From NCBI RefSeq assembly GCF_010731655.1, contig NZ_AP022619.1:3906001-3970000 (forward strand): a stretch of DNA of 64,000 nucleotides, given 5' to 3'. Shown here piece after piece: positions 56,045-64,000 of the stretch (positions are counted from its first letter, which is position 1; every line of letters starts with the position of its first letter). The position numbers were made by a program, and so were the translations under genes. The notes beneath the pieces were generated by a model, which was not told where the DNA came from, searched no databases, and saw only the letters and a list, made by a program, of their open reading frames with translations. The stretch is from Mycobacterium paraseoulense. GTDB taxonomy: Bacteria; Actinomycetota; Actinomycetes; Mycobacteriales; Mycobacteriaceae.

Positions 56045-57145
56045 ATGCCACGCGCCGAGTCGACTGCCGAGCACGCGCTGCTGGTCGTGCACAGCGGTGA
56101 CACCTCACATGCGATCCCGCCGGGGCAGGGTGTGGTCACCATCGGCCGCGACGCGCAGGCCGACGTGCGGATCCACGATCTCCCGATCGGCGCGGAGCGC
56201 TTTCAGGCCGAGGCCGTCGACGGTTCATGGCGGATCGTCGACGAGGGTCCGAACGGGATGTTCGTCGACGGACAACGGACGAGTTCGGTGACGGTGACGG
56301 ACAAGACGACGGTCCGGCTCGGTGATCCCGCCACCGGCGAGCTCCTGACGTTTGAAGTCGTCAGACCCTCGACTGCCGATGGACGCCCCGACGCGCAGAG
56401 GCCCGGCGCGGGCGAACCGGATCCGGGGATGGCGCGTGCCGGCGCGGCCGCCGCCGCGCGCCGCCGCGAGCTGGGAATCAGCCAACGCAGCCTGGCGGCC
56501 GACGGGATCATCAATGCGGGCGCGCTCATCGCTTTCGAAAAGGGGCGCAGTTGGCCGCGCGAGCGAACCCAGGCCAAGCTCGAACAGGTTCTGCAATGGC
56601 CCGAGGGGACCATCGCACGGATCCGCCGCGGGCAGCAGGACGCCGGCGAAGCGATCACCCGGGACGGCGCGGTCGAGGCCGCAAAGGCGCCCGCCCAGAC
56701 CAGTCAGGCGGATGCCCCGGCATCGCTGATCGCGCAGGCGATCGTCGCCGCAGTGGACGGCTGCGTCCTGGCCATCGCCGCCTTACCGCCGGCCGACGAC
56801 CCCGAGTTCACCGAGCGGGCGACGCCGATCCTCGCCGACCTGCGCCAGCTCGAGGCGATCGCCGTGCGGGCGACCCGCATCAGCCGCATCACCCCCGAGC
56901 TGATCCGGGCCTTGGGTACCGTCCGCCGGCACTACGACCAACTGATGACGCTCGGCGCGACCGCCCCGGGTGCCCCGCTGGCGCAACGCCTGTATGCGGC
57001 CCGGCGGCGGGCGAATCTCTCGCCGGGGGAGACCGCCGAAGCGGCCGGGGTCACCGAAGAAATGATCGTGCGCGCGGAGGCCGACGAAGCGGTGCCCGCC
57101 GGCGTTGCCGACGCGATCGAAACGCTCATCGGCCACATCCACTGA
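56045..57145 (+). CDS. FHA-domain protein with helix-turn-helix region (Rv3863-like)
   Basis: This 366-residue protein has an N-terminal FHA domain (VVTIGRDAQADVRIHDLPIG, then DEGPNGMFVDGQ; residues 20-105). An XRE-like helix-turn-helix follows (RRRELGISQRSLAADGIINA, near 143-162), and a second HTH-like segment lies at the C-terminus (RRRANLSPGETAEAAGVTEE). FHA domains read phosphothreonine, so this may link a Ser/Thr kinase signal to DNA binding near the ESX-1 locus; that is inference. The ATG at 56045 starts just before the FHA domain. The ortholog is Rv3863. Confidence 0.86.
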   Translation: MPRAESTAEHALLVVHSGDTSHAIPPGQGVVTIGRDAQADVRIHDLPIGAERFQAEAVDGSWRIVDEGPNGMFVDGQRTSSVTVTDKTTVRLGDPATGELLTFEVVRPSTADGRPDAQRPGAGEPDPGMARAGAAAAARRRELGISQRSLAADGIINAGALIAFEKGRSWPRERTQAKLEQVLQWPEGTIARIRRGQQDAGEAITRDGAVEAAKAPAQTSQADAPASLIAQAIVAAVDGCVLAIAALPPADDPEFTERATPILADLRQLEAIAVRATRISRITPELIRALGTVRRHYDQLMTLGATAPGAPLAQRLYAARRRANLSPGETAEAAGVTEEMIVRAEADEAVPAGVADAIETLIGHIH

Positions 57146-57185
57146 GCTCGCTCAAACCCCTCGGGTGGAAGCCGTTGGCTATCCC

Positions 57186-57225
57186 GAAAATTCGTGCACG
57201 GGCCTCAGCCGGACCGCGTTACGCT
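57186..57225 (+). promoter_or_regulatory. espE promoter with shared 13-base element
   Basis: GAAAATTCGTGCA (57186-57198) is followed 21 bases later by a TANNNT -10-like box (TACGCT, 57220-57225). The same 13-mer and a TANNNT box with the same spacing lie upstream of the second espE copy. The element ends 92 bases before the start codon. Confidence 0.75.
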
Positions 57226-57289
57226 AAACAGGCGATGAATACGCGGTGCGGGACTCAAGCGCACAAAGGCATGAGGTAAGGACCCACGG

Positions 57290-58672
57290 ATGTCAGTACT
57301 TACAGAAGCGGCCAAGATTATCGCCAACTTAGGCGGCTTAGCCCAAAATTTCGGCGGCCCCAACGGCCCCCAAGTCGATTTTGGGAACAGTGAATACCTT
57401 GCCTCGAGTGTGATGAGTATGGGCGCAGACGCCACGGCTTTGGCGCTGAATGCCCGGCGTCTCTATAAGCTCCGGCAGGCCCACGTGTTGGCGCGCGGAG
57501 TTTCCGCCACGAGGCGCAACGCCATGATCAAAAAGGGTCAATCCAGGGTCAGGGGCGCCAGCATCATCCTGGCGACTCTCAGCATCGTCGAGGTCATGGA
57601 ACTGACCGCCGGCTTCGGACCGCCGACCGACGGCAGCGACCTCGTTGAAGGCTCGGAGCAATTCAGTAGTCTCTCAGAGCAGTTGGCGGCCGCCCTTCCC
57701 ACGGAGAGCTGGCAAGGTAGCGGGTCGGAAGCCTATGCCGACCTCGACGCCGCACTGCAGAGCATTGCGCTGACCATGGCCGAGCTGGATATCCAGCTGG
57801 CAGCCGTGGTGGGGAATCAGGCCGACTGGGTCAACCATATGAAGTTGGGCTTTGGCATTTTGAAGGATTTGCTTATCGCGGCATTCTTCATCGAGATGGC
57901 GATCAGGAGTCTTGTGCCTCCGCCGGCCAATATCCCAACGGCAGTCGCTTTCGGTATCGCGGTGTGCGCGGCGGGGATCACGGTGGCCACGGGTTTCCTC
58001 AGTACCTTGGTCGCGATGTCCGTGCAAAACGCCAACAAGGCCAATGCCCTGGCCGCCCAATATTCCCAGCTGGCCGCCGGAACGGTTCAACACGGTTCGC
58101 CGGCCCAGTCGAAGGTAGCGACGGCGGGACAATCCACGGTTTCCAGCTTTGAGGCCATCTCCAACAGCATGTCCGGAGTGTCCGCTTTGGCTCAGACGTC
58201 GTCCGTCACCGAGCCGGTCGAGGCGGACGGCGGATCGGAGAACGAACGCGCTCCTTTGAGCGCCCGGATGAGTGCTTCGGAAACGTCTGAGGACGGTTCG
58301 CTGGAGGCACCGAAGACGTCGGATACGACGGCATCATCCCCATCGGGCGCAACCATGCCCACCCTGGCGCAGGTCGCCGCGATGGCGGGACAGAGTTCGA
58401 AGTTGTCCGGTCAGGTTTCCCAGCACATGAACCTCTTCAACCAGGCGATGGGCCAGATACAGCAACTCAGCCAAATGGCCAAGCAAGGTCCAGAGGCTGC
58501 GATACCCGGCGAGGAGGCGGAAGCCGCCGGCGGCGAGGCCGTGCTGACGGGTGATGCCGCGGGCGCCGAAGCGGGCCTGGGCGCGGCGGGTGCCGAACGT
58601 GCTCCGCTGGCGGCCGCGGCGGCCGGCACCGAATCAGCGCAACAAGCCGGCCCGGCCGCTCGCGTCCTCTGA
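57290..58672 (+). CDS. espE: ESX-1 secretion-associated protein EspE
   Basis: EspE is a large ESX-1 substrate secreted with EspF and needed for full ESX-1 function. The 460-residue protein has a helical N-terminal domain with the WxG turn (Trp141-Gly143 in TESWQGSGSEAYADLD) and a YxxxD signal at Tyr149-Asp153 directly after it. A hydrophobic region (residues 190-250) and a long Ala/Gly/Glu-rich C-terminus follow. The conserved N-terminus MSVLTEAAKIIANLGGLAQN is shared with the decayed copy at 59271. espF follows after 63 bases. The ortholog is Rv3864. Confidence 0.94.
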   Translation: MSVLTEAAKIIANLGGLAQNFGGPNGPQVDFGNSEYLASSVMSMGADATALALNARRLYKLRQAHVLARGVSATRRNAMIKKGQSRVRGASIILATLSIVEVMELTAGFGPPTDGSDLVEGSEQFSSLSEQLAAALPTESWQGSGSEAYADLDAALQSIALTMAELDIQLAAVVGNQADWVNHMKLGFGILKDLLIAAFFIEMAIRSLVPPPANIPTAVAFGIAVCAAGITVATGFLSTLVAMSVQNANKANALAAQYSQLAAGTVQHGSPAQSKVATAGQSTVSSFEAISNSMSGVSALAQTSSVTEPVEADGGSENERAPLSARMSASETSEDGSLEAPKTSDTTASSPSGATMPTLAQVAAMAGQSSKLSGQVSQHMNLFNQAMGQIQQLSQMAKQGPEAAIPGEEAEAAGGEAVLTGDAAGAEAGLGAAGAERAPLAAAAAGTESAQQAGPAARVL

Positions 58673-58735
58673 TGCCGGCGGACCGGTGAAGACCCCTGCG
58701 AACCAACTTCAGCTAGACATTAAGGAGTACGAATC

Positions 58736-59050
58736 ATGGCCGATGTAGCGGTAACACCAGAACACCTGGACAAGCTGGCAATGACGCAAGAACAGGCGTC
58801 GAGCCAAGCCGGGACGGCAGCTTCGGCGGCGTCCGGCCTCGAAACCGATGTCTGGGTGACCCACGGCGTGGTCTGTGCGGCGTCGAACCTTGCCTTTACC
58901 AATGCCGCGAATGCACGCAAAAGCACGGGCGACGCCATGAGCAGAGCCTCCACCCAACTCGCGGACAAGCTGCGCACCGCCAAGAGTGCTTACGCGAGCA
59001 CCGACGAGCAGTCGGGCAAGAACATAGCCAAGCAGGTGCTTGACCGCTAA
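58736..59050 (+). CDS. espF: ESX-1 secretion-associated protein EspF
   Basis: EspF is the small partner of EspE. The 104-residue protein is helical and Ala/Ser-rich, with a VWVTHGVV block (Trp40) as the turn motif and a C-terminal YxxxD secretion signal at Tyr86-Asp90 (SAYASTDEQ). It belongs to the DUF2580 family. It has a TTAAGGAG-type ribosome site. A second copy of exactly the same length occurs at 61712. The ortholog is Rv3865. Confidence 0.94.
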   Translation: MADVAVTPEHLDKLAMTQEQASSQAGTAASAASGLETDVWVTHGVVCAASNLAFTNAANARKSTGDAMSRASTQLADKLRTAKSAYASTDEQSGKNIAKQVLDR

Positions 59051-59270
59051 TCCGGTCGGATGCGTTGTCGGTCCGCGCCGGATGCGAACGCTTCGGTGCC
59101 ACATCATCAGCGCGTGGCAACGCTCACCAGATGTTGCGAGGCGCCGCTCTAGTGCGAATCAACAAGGGTGGCAACGAAATTAGTCATGCCACGCCCCCCT
59201 AAGTGCTACATTCAGGCGCCTCCGGTTCACTCACTTGGGGTGCGCGGAGCCGGTAAACGTAAGGACCTGC

Positions 59271-60069
59271 ATGTCTGTGTTAGCCGACGCAGCCCGGCTC
59301 ATTGTGAACCTGGGCTTTCTGGGCCAGGAGTTCGTCGGTGTCGACAGCCCCGATTTCAGTGGCGAATACCTTGCGGCGACGGCGAGCAGCATGGCCGGAG
59401 ACGGCTTGGCCGCCACGGCTACGGCCGGCAAGGTGATCGGCCCGCGCCTGTACCGGTGGCAGTTGGACCGCATGACGGGCGGGTTGATGACCGATCGCAA
59501 TGCAGCCCGGTACAAAGCCGCGGAAGACGTAGGCAAGAGCACGGATCTCATCCTTTGGACCCTGACCATCGTCGAAGTCCTGGAGCTGACGACCGGATTC
59601 GGCCCACCAACCGAGGGCGCCGTCCTCGAGGACGGTTCCCAACAATTCGCCGCAACTTCGTGGGCATCTGAAGTCAGCCCTTCCCAACGCTGACAGCTGG
59701 GCGGGTACGGCACCGCGGGCGTCTCGGCCGAAGACCTCGATGTGATAAGCGCTTTCGGTGGCGACGCTTCCACGGGTGGTCCGACGGCGGCCGCGACGTC
59801 GGCCGGGCCGGCGTTCACACCCCCCACCATGACCCAGGCGGCCGAGGCGTCCTCGCACGCCGCAAGGGTTTCCGGGCCCGCGTCCCAGCACATGAGCATG
59901 ATCAACCAGGCAACGGGCCGGGCGCAGCAACTCGCCCGGAGACAGCGCCCGCCGAGGAGCTCCAAGCCGCGGGGGCCGCTCCGGGCGCGGATGGCAACGA
60001 ACGGGCCCCATCGAAGCCCCGGCGGCCGGCGTCGACGAGGAGGCGGCCCGGCGCGGCCGCGTCCGTTGA
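59271..60069 (+). pseudogene. Decayed espE copy
   Basis: The 5' part encodes MSVLADAARLIVNLGFLG and continues like EspE to GFGPPTEGAVLEDGSQQFAA. The frame then ends at 59693. The WxG region ALPNADSWAGTA appears in another frame at about 59675-59710, after which several hundred bases of espE are missing. The C-terminal tail resumes near 59800 (TMTQAAEASSHAARVSG, MSMINQATGRAQQLA). Two more frame shifts follow before a final RGRVR-stop at 60069. There is no espF copy after it. The homology to the first espE even extends a little beyond the stop. It is clearly a degraded duplicate. Confidence 0.88.
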
Positions 60070-60243
60070 CGCCACCGGCGGACCGAAGTCTCCGGAGCCC
60101 CTGGAGCAATACGATCGTTGCCTATCGACTCGGCTCGCCGGCTGAATCGTCGGTCTTCAGCACCGGCCGCTCTCCGGACGTAGACCCTCCCTTTTTGTTA
60201 CGGCCGCGTTCACCGTTTGTTAGCCGAACCCTTTGTGCCCCGG

Positions 60244-60284
60244 GAAAATTCGTGCAGCGGGCCCTCGCCTCCGGGGGTTAGGCT
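60244..60284 (+). promoter_or_regulatory. Second espE promoter with the shared 13-base element
   Basis: GAAAATTCGTGCA (60244-60256) is followed 22 bases later by a TANNNT box (TAGGCT, 60279-60284). It lies 90 bases before the start at 60346, the same arrangement as at the first espE. Confidence 0.75.
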
Positions 60285-60345
60285 CAACCTACCCTCCTCA
60301 ACACGAGTACAACATCAATCAGCGAGCGTGAAGGGATACACCGCC

Positions 60346-61638
60346 GTGAGCCGTCTTGCAGGTATTCACGATCTGGCCTACTGCTTCACCCGCCTACAGG
60401 CCGGTGGGGGTGCCGCATATTCGGGGGACTGGCTGGGCCTGGGAGCGAACTTGGGCGCGCTCGCCGGGAAAGCGATGTGGTACGGCAGGAACCAGATCAA
60501 GGTCCTCGCGGACGCGCTGAAAACCCAGGGCACCAAGACGCTGCCGACACCGACGGCGATCATCGACGTCGCGATGGTGGCGATCTCGGCGGTCGACCTT
60601 CTCAATGGGTTCTGGACTCCCGACAAGGGCGCCTCATTCACCAGCGGCGCTGACAAATACGAGACCGTGTACCTCTACCTGAACGATGCCGCCCCGGACC
60701 CGCGGGACTGGAGCGGGGACGCGGCCAAGGCGTACGCCGACGCGACCGCCGCACTGCAGGCACTCGTGCAGACGATGCAGGATCTGGACAAGAAGATGCA
60801 GACGCTCATGGCCGACCAAGGCTCCGAGGTCGCCAAGGCGCACAACTGCATCGCGATGACGCTGCTGGGGCTCGTCATCGCCCAGGGCATTGCCCTGGCG
60901 CTCTACCTCATCCCCGTGGTCGGCCATGAAATCTCGGCGGCGTGGCAGATCATTGCCGCCTTCGCGGCATGCGCCACCGTCTTGGCGTTCGAGATGTTCA
61001 CGCTGTCCAACTCGATGTCGCTGTCGAGCCAGATCCACGCGGTCGCCCTCGAGTACGGTGTGGTCGCCGAGAAGGCGATCCCCACCAGCTCGTTCGCTCG
61101 GATAGAGGTGAAGGGGGCCGACGAGACCACGGCGGGCGACTTCAAGGCCATCTCCGCCAGCATGTCGGCCTTCACCGCCGCGCCCACGGTCGCCTCATTG
61201 GCCGGGCTGGCGCCGACGACCGGCGATTCACCAGAGGAACGCGGCGTCCTGGGTGCGCTCAAGAGCGACGGCGCGACACCCGTCGAAACCGCCGCGGCGG
61301 CCACGACACCGGCGGCGACAGCGCCCACCCTGAGCCAGGTCGCTCAGGCGTCCGGGCAGCTGGGGCAGATGTCCGGGCAAATCTCTCAGCCGATGAACTT
61401 CGTCAACCAGATGATGGGGCAGGTCCAACAACTCGCCTCCACGGGTCAGCAGCGCCAGGGCGCAACGCCGCCCGTCGAGAATGCCACCGAGGAGCCGGCC
61501 CCGGCGGAGGCCGCCGCGGCGGGTAACGGCGACGGGGCGGCGTTGGGCACCGCCGGCGCCGGGCGCGCACCGATCGACGGCGCTGCGGTCGGCGACCAAG
61601 CGGCGCACGCGCCGGGCCGGCCGCAGCGCGTCCTTTAG
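60346..61638 (+). CDS. EspE-like protein, second divergent copy
   Basis: This 430-residue EspE paralog has the same plan: a helical N-terminus, WxG (Trp122-Gly124 in PRDWSGDAAKAYADATAAL), hydrophobic helices at about 185-240 and an Ala/Pro/Glu-rich C-terminus ending PGRPQRVL. The region after the tyrosine (Tyr130) has Thr at the +4 position where EspE has Asp, so the canonical YxxxD/E is lacking here. The GTG at 60346 has AAGGGA nine bases upstream. It is more distant from the first espE than the decayed copy is. Its espF partner is 73 bases downstream. Confidence 0.9.
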   Translation: MSRLAGIHDLAYCFTRLQAGGGAAYSGDWLGLGANLGALAGKAMWYGRNQIKVLADALKTQGTKTLPTPTAIIDVAMVAISAVDLLNGFWTPDKGASFTSGADKYETVYLYLNDAAPDPRDWSGDAAKAYADATAALQALVQTMQDLDKKMQTLMADQGSEVAKAHNCIAMTLLGLVIAQGIALALYLIPVVGHEISAAWQIIAAFAACATVLAFEMFTLSNSMSLSSQIHAVALEYGVVAEKAIPTSSFARIEVKGADETTAGDFKAISASMSAFTAAPTVASLAGLAPTTGDSPEERGVLGALKSDGATPVETAAAATTPAATAPTLSQVAQASGQLGQMSGQISQPMNFVNQMMGQVQQLASTGQQRQGATPPVENATEEPAPAEAAAAGNGDGAALGTAGAGRAPIDGAAVGDQAAHAPGRPQRVL

Positions 61639-61711
61639 CCCTGGCCAGTGCGGCAAAAACCGATACGAGTCAAGGCAACAGCGAGTAGAAATATCCGTTG
61701 AGGAGATTCCC

Positions 61712-62026
61712 ATGGCAACGTTGAACGTCGACGAAAACTATCTCGAGAAACTGGCGACCAAACAGGGGCAAGCCGCCACCAAGGCCGCCGAAGCGGCGTC
61801 GGCCGCCAGCAACACCGAGACCGCGGTGTGGGTAACCCACGGCGTCATCAGCGGAGCGTCCAACGGCGCGTTCGTCACCGCCGAGAAGCAGCGCCGCGGC
61901 GCGGGCCAGAACATCGGGCAGCACGCGTCGGATCTCGCCGCGAAGTTGCGCGTCGCCAGGCAAACATACGGCGGCGTCGACGAAGAGTTGAGCGAAAACC
62001 TCAACAAGCAGATGCGCGACAGCTGA
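61712..62026 (+). CDS. EspF-like protein, second copy
   Basis: This 104-residue EspF paralog has VWVTHGVISGASNGAF at the turn (Trp40) and YxxxD at Tyr86-Asp90 (QTYGGVDEE), in the same positions as the first EspF. The N-terminus (ATLNVDENYLEKLATKQGQA) is clearly diverged. An AGGAG ribosome site precedes it. It lies two bases before espG1, so this second pair, not the first, occupies the position of espF in the M. tuberculosis operon. Confidence 0.92.
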   Translation: MATLNVDENYLEKLATKQGQAATKAAEAASAASNTETAVWVTHGVISGASNGAFVTAEKQRRGAGQNIGQHASDLAAKLRVARQTYGGVDEELSENLNKQMRDS

Positions 62027-62028
62027 CC

Positions 62029-62865
62029 ATGTCCGGTCCCCTCTCTCCCGGCCTTGCGGGCCTCGACGATGTCGTCGGGGTGGAGGTGACCGTCGACGGC
62101 ATGCTGGTGATCGCCGACCGGCTGCACCTGGTCGACTTCCCGACGGTGCTCGGGATCCGCCCGAACATCCCTCAAGAGGAATTGCGGGATCTCGTCTGGG
62201 ATCAGGTGCAGCGCGACCTCACCGCGCAGGGGGTGCTGGACCACCGGGGCCAACCCCACCCGGCAGTGGCAGCGATGGTCGACACGATCAGCAGGCCCGA
62301 CCGCAGCCTCGAGTGCCGTTGGTGGCGGCGCGATCTCGGCGGCGTCATGGTGCGTTTTGCGGTGTGCCGCAAGGGTGAACGCCACGTCATCGCCGCGCGT
62401 GACGGCGACCTGGTGGTGCTGCAACTGGTGGCCCCGCAGGTGGGGCTGGCCGGCATGGTGACGACCGTGCTCGGCCCGGCCACGCCCGCCAACGTCGAGC
62501 CGCTCACGGGTGTCGCGGCCGAGCTGGCCGGATGCAGCACCGCCGGCCAACTGGTCCAGCACGGCGCCACGCCGGCATCGGCCCGCGTCTACGCCGAAAT
62601 CATCAGCGATCCAAGCAGTTGGGTGGAGATCATCGCCGGCCAGCGGCACCCGGGAGGAACGTCCACGCATACCGAGGTCGCCGCCGGTGTCCTCGACTCG
62701 GTGCACGGCAGGCTGGTCTCGCTCCCCCGCCGCGTCGGTGGCGAGCTCTACGGCAGCTTCCTGTCCGGCACCCAAGAAAACCTGCAGCGCGCGCTGGACG
62801 GCCTCATGGAGTTCCTCCCGGCGGGCGCCTGGTTCGACCGCGTCGAAGCCTCCGCCGGGGGCTGA
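62029..62865 (+). CDS. espG1: ESX-1 chaperone EspG1
   Basis: EspG1 is a cytosolic chaperone that binds PE/PPE-type substrates and delivers them to the ESX-1 machine. The 278-residue protein keeps the family core: VGVEVTVDGMLVIADRLHLV, RDLTAQGVLDHRGQPHPAV, RWWRRDLGGVMVRFAVCRKG and GGELYGSFLSGTQENLQRAL. The ATG at 62029 lies two bases after the second espF-like stop, and upstream in-frame codons belong to that gene. The ortholog is Rv3866. Confidence 0.95.
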   Translation: MSGPLSPGLAGLDDVVGVEVTVDGMLVIADRLHLVDFPTVLGIRPNIPQEELRDLVWDQVQRDLTAQGVLDHRGQPHPAVAAMVDTISRPDRSLECRWWRRDLGGVMVRFAVCRKGERHVIAARDGDLVVLQLVAPQVGLAGMVTTVLGPATPANVEPLTGVAAELAGCSTAGQLVQHGATPASARVYAEIISDPSSWVEIIAGQRHPGGTSTHTEVAAGVLDSVHGRLVSLPRRVGGELYGSFLSGTQENLQRALDGLMEFLPAGAWFDRVEASAGG

Positions 62866-62902
62866 CCCATAGCCCCGATCGATAGTTCAGAAAGAAGGAA
62901 CC

Positions 62903-63502
62903 ATGCCGCAGTACGACGACCGCGATGATCTGGCCGCCCTGGATTTCTCCACCACCGAATCCGGTGCCGACACCCTCGAACAGTCAGACGCGCTGGACTT
63001 CTCGACCCCCGCAGAGGATGACGAGGAGTCGGCCGTCGATGCGTTGCACGACTACGCGCCGAGCGAACCCGAGGATCTGGACACCGACCTCGCCGCGATC
63101 GAGTCGCAGACCGAAGCCACCCAGGAGGCCGGCGAGGGCGACGAGGAAGTCCCCCAAGAGTTCACGGTGACCAATCCCCCCGAGACGGTGTCGGTGTCGG
63201 CGCTGATGGACGGAAGGACGCAGCGCGTCGAGCTGTCCCCGAAGGTGACGAGCATGAGCGAGACCGAGCTCGCCGAGGAGATTCTCGTCATCGCGGACCT
63301 GGCCAGGCAGAAGGGCCTGGCCGCCCAGCACAGCTACCTGTTGGGAGACGATTCCCTGTCGGAAACCATGCGGGAGATGGGAATTGACGGCAACGACGTC
63401 GTACGCGACTTCATGGAGAACGGCATCGGTTTGACGACGCCGGAGCAGGCTGCCGCGGCGCAGGCGGAAGTGTTCGCCACCCGATACTCGACCGATAAAT
63501 GA
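62903..63502 (+). CDS. espH: ESX-1 secretion-associated protein EspH
   Basis: EspH is an acidic protein that supports ESX-1 substrate stability or export. The 199-residue protein has a very acidic N-terminal half with two LDFST-type repeats (LAALDFSTTESG and DALDFSTPAEDD). A conserved core follows (VSVSALMDGRTQRVEL, TSMSETELAEEILVIADLAR) and ends in EQAAAAQAEVFATRYSTDK. A GAAAGAAGGA site precedes the ATG. Its stop overlaps the eccA1 start as ATGA. The ortholog is Rv3867. Confidence 0.94.
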   Translation: MPQYDDRDDLAALDFSTTESGADTLEQSDALDFSTPAEDDEESAVDALHDYAPSEPEDLDTDLAAIESQTEATQEAGEGDEEVPQEFTVTNPPETVSVSALMDGRTQRVELSPKVTSMSETELAEEILVIADLARQKGLAAQHSYLLGDDSLSETMREMGIDGNDVVRDFMENGIGLTTPEQAAAAQAEVFATRYSTDK

Positions 63503-64000
63503 CGGAACATCTGGCCGGCCTGTTCGAAAGCGCGGTCGGCATGCTGCCCGTGTCGGAGGCACGGGCGCTGGATCTGTTCACCGAGATCACCAACTACGAC
63601 GAATCCGCCTGCGACGCATGGATCGGCCGCATCCGCTGCGGAGACACCGAACGGGTCACGTTGTTTCGGGCCTGGTACTCGCGAACCCATTTCGGCCAGC
63701 TTGCCGGGACCGCCCAGCTTTCGATGAACGCCGTCGGCGCGCGGCTCCCGATCGGCGGCCCCTACGGCGACATCACCTACCCCGCCAACTCGCCCCTGGC
63801 GATCACCATGGGCTTCGCCGTAAATGAGGCGGCGCAAGGGAATTACGCCGACGCGATGGAGGCCATCGAGAACACTCCGGCCGCAGGCGCCGAGCACCTC
63901 CTGTCGTGGGTCAAGGCGGTGATTTACGGCGAGGCTGGGCGCTGGACCGAGGTCATCGACGAAGTCAGGGGCGCCGGGAGGTGGCCCGACGAGTTCTTGT
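63499..64000 (+). CDS. eccA1: ESX-1 AAA+ ATPase EccA1, N-terminal part (cut by window edge)
   Basis: EccA1 is the cytosolic AAA+ ATPase of the ESX-1 system. Only the first 167 residues are in the window, which cover the N-terminal tetratricopeptide-type domain and not the ATPase domain. The part visible (AGLFESAVGMLPVSEARALD, ITNYDESACDAWIGRIRCGD, GGPYGDITYPANSPLAITMG) is highly typical. It is coupled to espH by a four-base overlap. The ortholog is Rv3868. Confidence 0.95.
   Translation, partial: MTEHLAGLFESAVGMLPVSEARALDLFTEITNYDESACDAWIGRIRCGDTERVTLFRAWYSRTHFGQLAGTAQLSMNAVGARLPIGGPYGDITYPANSPLAITMGFAVNEAAQGNYADAMEAIENTPAAGAEHLLSWVKAVIYGEAGRWTEVIDEVRGAGRWPDEFL

Overview
The window is chromosomal DNA of a slow-growing, high-GC Mycobacterium other than the M. 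tuberculosis complex. Almost every gene has a clear counterpart, in the same order, in the M. tuberculosis block from Rv3808c (glfT2) to Rv3868 (eccA1), the arm that approaches the replication origin. It differs by several losses and insertions, and its SodA carries Gln145 rather than the His of the M. tuberculosis iron enzyme. Ortholog names rest on remembered family sequences and gene order; no search was run.

Layout. 1-10117: galactan synthesis (glfT2, glf), the surface protein Erp, an LGFP-repeat amidase, a HAD phosphatase downstream of three tandem PlsC-type acyltransferases, and a Rieske/metallo-beta-lactamase protein. 10100-18494: a sulfolipid-1-type acyltrehalose locus (papA2, sap, chp1, mmpL8, papA1) with no pks2 or fadD23 beside it. 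18662-23797: a FAD desaturase-like oxidoreductase, a TetR regulator with two matching operators, an HxlR/carboxymuconolactone-decarboxylase pair, a methyltransferase and an AraC regulator. 23794-25170: a 54-bp tandem repeat made from the serS 3' end, then serS. 25282-34981: septum-formation protein, a small zincin, phosphoglycerate mutase, pheA, an IdeR-boxed Rv3839, an LCP protein, glpQ1, a cluster of DnaA-box sequences, and sodA. bfrB, which lies between the LCP gene and glpQ1 in M. tuberculosis, is absent.

35472-46524: espR, Rv3850, a YcnI/CopC copper pair, the H-NS-like Rv3852, rraA, divergent ethA/ethR, a third DinB-type polymerase whose start codon lies inside a perfect LexA-type palindrome, a PHP/HhH protein, an F420-type oxidoreductase, and gltBD. 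51750-55538: an EspI-like ATPase, an ECF sigma factor with a C-terminal SnoaL-like domain, an NmrA-like reductase, a Ddn-like nitroreductase, and whiB6.

56045-64000: the front of the ESX-1 locus. It holds an FHA/HTH protein, an espE-espF pair, a decayed espE copy, a second divergent espE-espF pair, espG1, espH and the start of eccA1. Both intact espE genes carry the same 13-base element and a TANNNT box about 90 bases upstream of their starts.

Regulatory structure visible in the sequence includes an IdeR box, TetR/EthR/HxlR-type operators, an SOS box and several hairpin terminators. Five convergent gene pairs end on one shared palindromic CTAG.
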